Shown here piece by piece: positions 60,066-64,000 of a stretch of 64,000 nt of DNA. Both the position numbers and the translations under genes were made by a program. The stretch is from Georgenia sp. TF02-10 (GTDB lineage: Bacteria; Actinomycetota; Actinomycetes; Actinomycetales; Actinomycetaceae): assembly GCF_022759505.1 (NCBI RefSeq), contig NZ_CP094289.1, positions 2,418,001-2,482,000 of the forward strand, written 5' to 3'. Numbering within the stretch: position 1 is the first letter of the stretch; the number at the start of each line of letters is the position of its first letter. The notes under the pieces were generated by a model. It was given only the letters and a program-made list of their open reading frames with translations, was not told where the DNA came from and did not search any database.

Positions 60066-60332
60066 TCAGAGGGTGGTGCCCACGCGCAGCAGGAAGTTCA
60101 GCCACGCCACTCCGGCACCGGCGAGCGCGGCCGCGCCGATGGAGACGAACACTCCGACCCGGCCGCGCGTGGCGGAGGTGGCGTTGCCGGTGGAGGACGA
60201 CACGGCCCACACGATGGCGCAGATGATCAGCATCAGCACCGCGACGATGAGGGTGATCGTCAGCAGGGCGCCGACGATGCCGATCAGGGTCGAGCGGCCG
60301 CCGACGGCGTCGAAGTCCGGGTACACATCCAC
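60066..60332 (-). CDS. DUF6112-like small membrane protein, second copy
   Basis: An 88-residue paralogue of the 58819 gene: STLIGIVGALLTITLIVAVL and LMLIICAIVW, the same SSSTGNATSATRGRVGVFVS loop pattern, and a second helix GAAALAGAGVAWLNFLLRVG. GTG at 60332. Two pilin-like genes in one operon may give major and minor subunits. Confidence 0.8.
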   Translation of the reverse strand: MDVYPDFDAVGGRSTLIGIVGALLTITLIVAVLMLIICAIVWAVSSSTGNATSATRGRVGVFVSIGAAALAGAGVAWLNFLLRVGTTL

Positions 60333-60400
60333 AGCGGTTCCTCTCCGTCACAGCACGCTGGTCACCGCACAGGTGCGCACCCGGCCCCGGTGGTGCGGTC

Positions 60401-61573
60401 CTAGAAGGCGCAGCCGGGGCCGCCGCTTGTCGGGGTGTCGAGCCCTTCGACACCGTGGTCGGCCAGCCATGGGATCGCATCGACCGGGGAGGCGCCGGCG
60501 CCGCCGGGGTGCAGCTGGAAATGCAGGTGCGGGCCGGTGGACCGGCCGGAGGAGCCGACGTCGCCGATGTGCTGCCCGGCGATGACCCGGTCGCCGGCTT
60601 GGACGTGGATGCCGTGCGCCCACATGTGGATGTAGACGGTCGCGATGCGTTCACCGTCGATGGTGTGCTCGATGGTGATCTGCCCGGACGTGCCGCCGAC
60701 CATCCCGGCGTAGGTGACGACCCCGTCGGCGAGGGCGAAGATCGGGGTGCCGTCCGCGGCGGCCCAGTCGGTGCCGGCGTGGAAGCTCCGCTCGCCGGTG
60801 AACGGGTCGCTGCGCCACCCGAAGTCCGAGGTGTGCGTGTAGGTGCCGTTGGGCAGCGGGAACACCAGCGCCGTGGTCTCCGGGATGTCCGCGTCGCCGG
60901 GAACCCCCGACCCGCCGCCGCTGCTCCCGCCGGTCGTGAGGGCTTGCAGGATCGTCCGGGCGGTGGGCTCATAGTTGCGGTAGCGGTCCGGGTAGGCCGA
61001 GACCTCCACGGCCTGGGCGGCCTCGCCCTTGTCCATCTGCGGCCACCCGGGGATATCCAGCAGCCCCCGCGGCGACGGATAGTTCGGGCCATCCGGTCCG
61101 CCGTAGAACGCGCGCGCCTGGTAGCCGGTGTCCATCAGCTCGGCGACCGTGCCCCACCCGGATGCGGGGCGCATCTGGAACAGCCCGAGCGAGTCATGGT
61201 CTGACCCGTTGCCGTCATTGGGGTACTCGCCCGACTCGGGGTACGCGCCGGTGTTGGCGAGCTGCCGCAGCGTGGACTCGGTGAGGGCGGCCATCAGCGC
61301 GATGAGGATCCCGTCGCGTCCGACCCCGGGCGTGCGGGCGCCGGTCTCGATGATCGTGGCCGCGTGGGTGAGCTGCTGACGGTTCAGGGTGAACGTCGCC
61401 CCGTCCGCGGTGGAGACCTCCAGCTCGTCGGGGACGGGTCCGAGCACGACGCCGCTGGCGATGCACATCGCCTGGTTCGTCACCGCCGGGTTGACCAGCA
61501 CCCCGACCCCGACCAGGGCCAGCATCGGTGCCAGCATCACCCACGCCACGAGGGCGACCAGGGCCTTCTTCAT
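60401..61573 (-). CDS. Secreted M23 peptidase with a transglycosylase-like domain
   Basis: A 390-residue wall-opening protein for the transfer machine. N-terminal signal or anchor (KKALVALVAWVMLAPMLALV), a lysozyme-like region (MAALTESTLRQLANTG, SDHDSLGLFQMRPASGWGTV), a Gly/Ser linker, and a LytM/M23 zinc endopeptidase (SFHAGTDWA, AHGIHVQAGDRVIAGQHIG, GPHLHFQLHPGG). All metal ligands are visible. ATG at 61573; the upstream frame overlaps the next gene. Confidence 0.9.
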   Translation of the reverse strand: MKKALVALVAWVMLAPMLALVGVGVLVNPAVTNQAMCIASGVVLGPVPDELEVSTADGATFTLNRQQLTHAATIIETGARTPGVGRDGILIALMAALTESTLRQLANTGAYPESGEYPNDGNGSDHDSLGLFQMRPASGWGTVAELMDTGYQARAFYGGPDGPNYPSPRGLLDIPGWPQMDKGEAAQAVEVSAYPDRYRNYEPTARTILQALTTGGSSGGGSGVPGDADIPETTALVFPLPNGTYTHTSDFGWRSDPFTGERSFHAGTDWAAADGTPIFALADGVVTYAGMVGGTSGQITIEHTIDGERIATVYIHMWAHGIHVQAGDRVIAGQHIGDVGSSGRSTGPHLHFQLHPGGAGASPVDAIPWLADHGVEGLDTPTSGGPGCAF

Positions 61574-61589
61574 CACGCCGCCCCCTGCT

Positions 61590-62273
61590 TCAGCGCAGCG
61601 GGTTGTCCAGCTGCGACAGGCGCAGCAGGACGCACCGGTCGGTGGCCGGCGGGCAGGACAGGAACATCGTGAACGCCACCGGATGCTCCGAGGTGACCTG
61701 CTCGTCGAACCAGACGCCGCTGCGGTGCCGGGTGCCCTCGACCGTGTAGGCGACCAGGCCGTCGGCGAGCTGTCCGTCGGCGGCGGCGATGGCTTCGTAC
61801 CACTGGTCGGGGACGTAGAGCCGGTCGATGTCGATCCACTGCGCCGTGCGGTACTCCTGCAGGTCCCGCCACGTCGCATCCGGCGGCAGGTAGCGGGACA
61901 GGTCGCTGATCAGTCCCGGCGTCTCCGCGCCGGACGGGTCCGCAGCCTCCAGCAGCACCGCCCGGTGATCGTCGGGCGTGAGGGTGGTGAACGTGTCCCA
62001 CACGAACAGCGCCTCCGTCACGGCCTCGGCGAACCGTTCCGGGCTCCTCGTCTCCGGCAGCGCCTCCAGCTCTATCGGTCCAGGGGTCGGAGACGTCGGC
62101 GCGATGGTGCCTGGCGTCGACGATCCCGTGGGGTCGGCCGGTCCCGGGCGCGGGCTGGGCGGGCCTGCGACCAGGCCGTAGATCCCGACGCCGGTCAGTA
62201 CGGCGAGGATGATGCCGGCGGCGGCGAGGGAGATGATCAGCCGAAGCCGGCGGGTGCGGGCGGGGTCGGTCAT
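61590..62273 (-). CDS. Single-pass membrane protein, possible VirB8/TcpC analogue
   Basis: A 227-residue protein with a short basic N-terminus, one helix (IISLAAAGIILAVLTGVGIYGL), a Pro/Thr-rich spacer and an extracytoplasmic domain ending TDRCVLLRLSQLDNPLR. That layout and its place beside the M23 peptidase match VirB8/TcpC-type subunits, but no motif proves it. ATG at 62273. Confidence 0.7.
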   Translation of the reverse strand: MTDPARTRRLRLIISLAAAGIILAVLTGVGIYGLVAGPPSPRPGPADPTGSSTPGTIAPTSPTPGPIELEALPETRSPERFAEAVTEALFVWDTFTTLTPDDHRAVLLEAADPSGAETPGLISDLSRYLPPDATWRDLQEYRTAQWIDIDRLYVPDQWYEAIAAADGQLADGLVAYTVEGTRHRSGVWFDEQVTSEHPVAFTMFLSCPPATDRCVLLRLSQLDNPLR

Positions 62274-62330
62274 GACGGGGTGCCTCCTGTCCGAGTCGTC
62301 TGGCACCTCACAGGTGCGCACCCGCGCAGG

Positions 62331-62783
62331 TCACTCCAACCGGCGCCCCATGTCCTCACGCGCCTGCTCGGTTGCCGGGGCGTCCGCGTCGAGGGCGGCG
62401 GAACGCTCCTGAAGGGCCTGATCGAGCGGGCTGGGCTCGGGGTGCCAGGCGATCCGACCGTTCTCGCTCTGCGCGGTCATGACGAGCTGGACGACCTGGT
62501 CCAGCGACGCGGCGGCGATCGTCAGCCAGCCCGAAGCCTTGGCCGCCTGATCCTGGCCCGCGGCTCGGTCTCCATCATCGGTCGCCGCGAACGGGCTGTG
62601 CCGTTCGTGCCAGTCCGCCAGCTGCCGAAGGGACTGCTGCACGCTCGTGAGCGCGGAGTGCATCGAGCCCAGCACCCGGTAGGTGTCGTCCGGCACAGGG
62701 ATGCGCCGGGTGGCGTAGGCCAGCCCGCGAGCGGCCTCACCGAGCTCGTCGGCGTCCTTTGCTGGGTCCTCAAACGTCGGCAT
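62331..62783 (-). CDS. Hypothetical ICE protein, 150 residues
   Basis: A helical soluble protein (ELGEAARGLAYATRRIPVPD, SMHSALTSVQQSLRQLADWH). ATG at 62783 overlaps the parB-like gene by 14 bases. Proteins of this size and pattern recur on actinobacterial conjugative elements beside parB; the function is unknown. Confidence 0.65.
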   Translation of the reverse strand: MPTFEDPAKDADELGEAARGLAYATRRIPVPDDTYRVLGSMHSALTSVQQSLRQLADWHERHSPFAATDDGDRAAGQDQAAKASGWLTIAAASLDQVVQLVMTAQSENGRIAWHPEPSPLDQALQERSAALDADAPATEQAREDMGRRLE

Positions 62784-63843
62784 CGGCTGTCTCCTCCCGC
62801 GCCGTGCGCGCTGCGTCCAGGAATGTCGCCGCCGCCGTGATGTAGGTGTCGACGAGGTCCCATTGGTCCGGTTCGGCATGGCGGCCGAAGTCGGTCGGGT
62901 CGAACCTGTCCCACCAGCCGTGCTCACGGCGCAGCAGATCGACGAGCTTTCGGATCTGGTGCTTCTCCCGCAGCAGCGGGTCGGCATCCTTCCACCCCAC
63001 CCGCTCCACGCCAGCGGCGCTCTCGCGCAACTGGGTGAGGCGGGCCAGAGCCAGCCCGGACTCTTTGGCGACCTCGGCAGGTCGCTCCAGCTTCTCCAGG
63101 GTCTGCAGCTCCTGCCGCGCCGACGTACGCACCGTCTCGGGTGCGTCGGGGTCGTCAGTGGCACGGCGGATGCCGGCGAGGTTCTGCGCGGTCTTGACGG
63201 CGAGGTAGCGGCCGTTGACCTTCCCGTCGGTGTTCAGCTCGATCAGCGCTTCGGCCGCTTCCTGCCGCACGTACGGGTCCTCGGTGTCGTCGGCGGCGAT
63301 GCGGCGCAGTTCGTTGATCTGCTCGAGCATGGTCCGCGAGTCCCGACCGGTGACCGCGCGGGCCGCTTGCGTTCGGGCTTTGCCGCCGCCGGACGGGGGT
63401 GCCGATTCGGCACCCCCGTCCCGTGCTTCGGCGACGCGGGCGTCACGGTCCGGGGACCCGAACCGGGTGGCGGCGTCGCGGCGCTGCGCGTCCTCCGCGT
63501 AGAGGGCCTTCAGCTCCTCGTACAGCTCTGCCTGCTCCAGCGGTTTCAGGGCCTTCTGCAGGGTCTGCTCGTCGCGGATCGCGAGGACGTAGGAGAGCTT
63601 GTCGGACACGTCCGGGACCACCCACACCGGGGTGACCCGCCACCCCAGGCGTTCCATCGCCGCCAGGCGCCGGTTCCCGGTGATCAGGACCGCGTCCTCG
63701 GTGATCGCCGGCGGGTTGAGGATCCCCACCCGCTCCAGCGACCCGCACAGCTCGTCGAGGTCCTCGTCCGGGTCGCGCCGGTACTGCGAGCCGCGACGGA
63801 TCTGATCGATCGCCTGCTCCAGCACCAGGTGTCCCCGCGCCAT
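62770..63843 (-). CDS. ParB/Spo0J-like nuclease-domain protein
   Basis: A 357-residue protein with a ParB-like N-terminal domain: ARGHLVLEQAIDQIRRGSQY, the SLERVGILNPPAI motif, ITGNRRLAAMERLG and VLAIRDEQTLQKALKPLEQA. A central helical region and a long C-terminus with Arg/Glu-rich helices follow. ATG at 63843 follows GAAGGA. It may aid stability or regulate the element, as on other ICEs. No parS site was recognised in the window. Confidence 0.82.
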   Translation of the reverse strand: MARGHLVLEQAIDQIRRGSQYRRDPDEDLDELCGSLERVGILNPPAITEDAVLITGNRRLAAMERLGWRVTPVWVVPDVSDKLSYVLAIRDEQTLQKALKPLEQAELYEELKALYAEDAQRRDAATRFGSPDRDARVAEARDGGAESAPPSGGGKARTQAARAVTGRDSRTMLEQINELRRIAADDTEDPYVRQEAAEALIELNTDGKVNGRYLAVKTAQNLAGIRRATDDPDAPETVRTSARQELQTLEKLERPAEVAKESGLALARLTQLRESAAGVERVGWKDADPLLREKHQIRKLVDLLRREHGWWDRFDPTDFGRHAEPDQWDLVDTYITAAATFLDAARTAREETADADV

Positions 63844-63849
63844 TCCCGC

Positions 63850-64000
63850 TCACCGTCCTTCCCGCACGTCAGGTACGGGAGCCATCCGACGCACCACGTC
63901 GACCAGCGCCGTATCGGAGAGCAGGTCCGCGACGTCGTCTCCGAGCAGCACGCGCGCCAGCAACCCGTACCGCCCGGCCCGGCGGCGCCCGGCAGGGAGC
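63850..64000 (-). CDS. Partial CDS, C-terminal 49 residues
   Basis: The frame ends at a TGA at 63850-63852, 6 bases before the parB-like ATG, and runs off the window edge. It reads GRRRAGRYGLLARVLLGDDV and DVVRRMAPVPDVREGR. It could be the partner (for example a ParA) of the ParB-like protein, but too little is visible to say. Confidence 0.5.
   Translation of the reverse strand, partial: LPAGRRRAGRYGLLARVLLGDDVADLLSDTALVDVVRRMAPVPDVREGR

Larger units (their letters stand above)
46575..64000. mobile_element. Integrative and conjugative element (left part) with type IV secretion genes
   Basis: It starts in Walker A of an ABC-F gene and carries a large serine recombinase at its edge. A minus-strand operon encodes a ParB-like protein, pilin-like proteins, M23 peptidase, VirB6-, VirB4- and VirD4-like proteins and SSB. 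The right end, relaxase and any cargo are outside the window. An IS110-family element sits inside it. Confidence 0.85.

Overview
The window is high-GC DNA (roughly 72-75 percent by eye) with frequent GTG starts, several apparently leaderless genes and actinobacterial gene order: a PucR-type regulator followed by fabD-fabH-acpP-fabF, a DUF3145 gene, dnaG next to dgt, a znuACB-zur operon, and uppS-recO-leuA. This points to an actinomycete, most likely of the order Micrococcales. The genus cannot be fixed from the sequence alone.

Positions 1-10.3 kb hold the type II fatty-acid synthase cluster under its regulator. After it come a response regulator and a histidine kinase fused to a multi-spanning DUF4153-like domain, with a perfect 28-bp-arm palindrome in the linker, then a DUF3145 gene and peptide deformylase. 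Positions 10.4-13.5 kb hold a GDSL-hydrolase lipoprotein and a small accessory patch (the 5' half of an ISL3-family transposase plus orphan small ORFs) that ends at a tRNA-Met(CAT) gene. From 13.6 to 23.2 kb come a conserved hypothetical, tRNA-Asn(GTT), a GrpB-family gene, dnaG, dgt, and a carbohydrate block: a GH13-like protein that has lost its catalytic residues, a LacI regulator and an intact alpha-glucosidase. At 23.6-24.6 kb lies an antitoxin-Fic AMPylator pair.

Positions 24.7-39.6 kb are mostly housekeeping: dusB, a frameshifted yibE/F gene, glyS, a DUF2283 gene, an ISL3 transposase C-terminal relic, znuA-znuC-znuB-zur behind a double Zur-like operator, a DedA-like gene, uppS, recO, leuA with a leucine leader peptide and competing hairpins, and a large catalase. 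Positions 39.9-46.6 kb are a variable stretch: a PucR-type regulator with an esterase, the scrambled remains of a histidine kinase and a DUF4353-like gene rearranged by a short inversion, a BrnT/BrnA-like toxin-antitoxin pair, a PfkB kinase, a zinc-ribbon protein, and the C-terminal half of an ABC-F ATPase.

That ABC-F gene is cut at its Walker A motif by an integrative and conjugative element that fills the window from about 46.58 kb to its right edge. The element begins with a catalytically dead resolvase-domain protein overlapping a full large serine recombinase. Facing these is a long minus-strand operon: a ParB-like protein, small membrane and pilin-like proteins, an M23 peptidase, a TrbL/VirB6-like channel, an SCO6880-like protein, a VirB4-like ATPase, a VirD4-like coupling protein, and SSB. 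An IS110-family element sits between the coupling-protein and ssb genes. The element therefore moves by a type IV secretion machine rather than by the single FtsK-like translocase of classic actinomycete elements. Its right end, relaxase and cargo lie outside the window.
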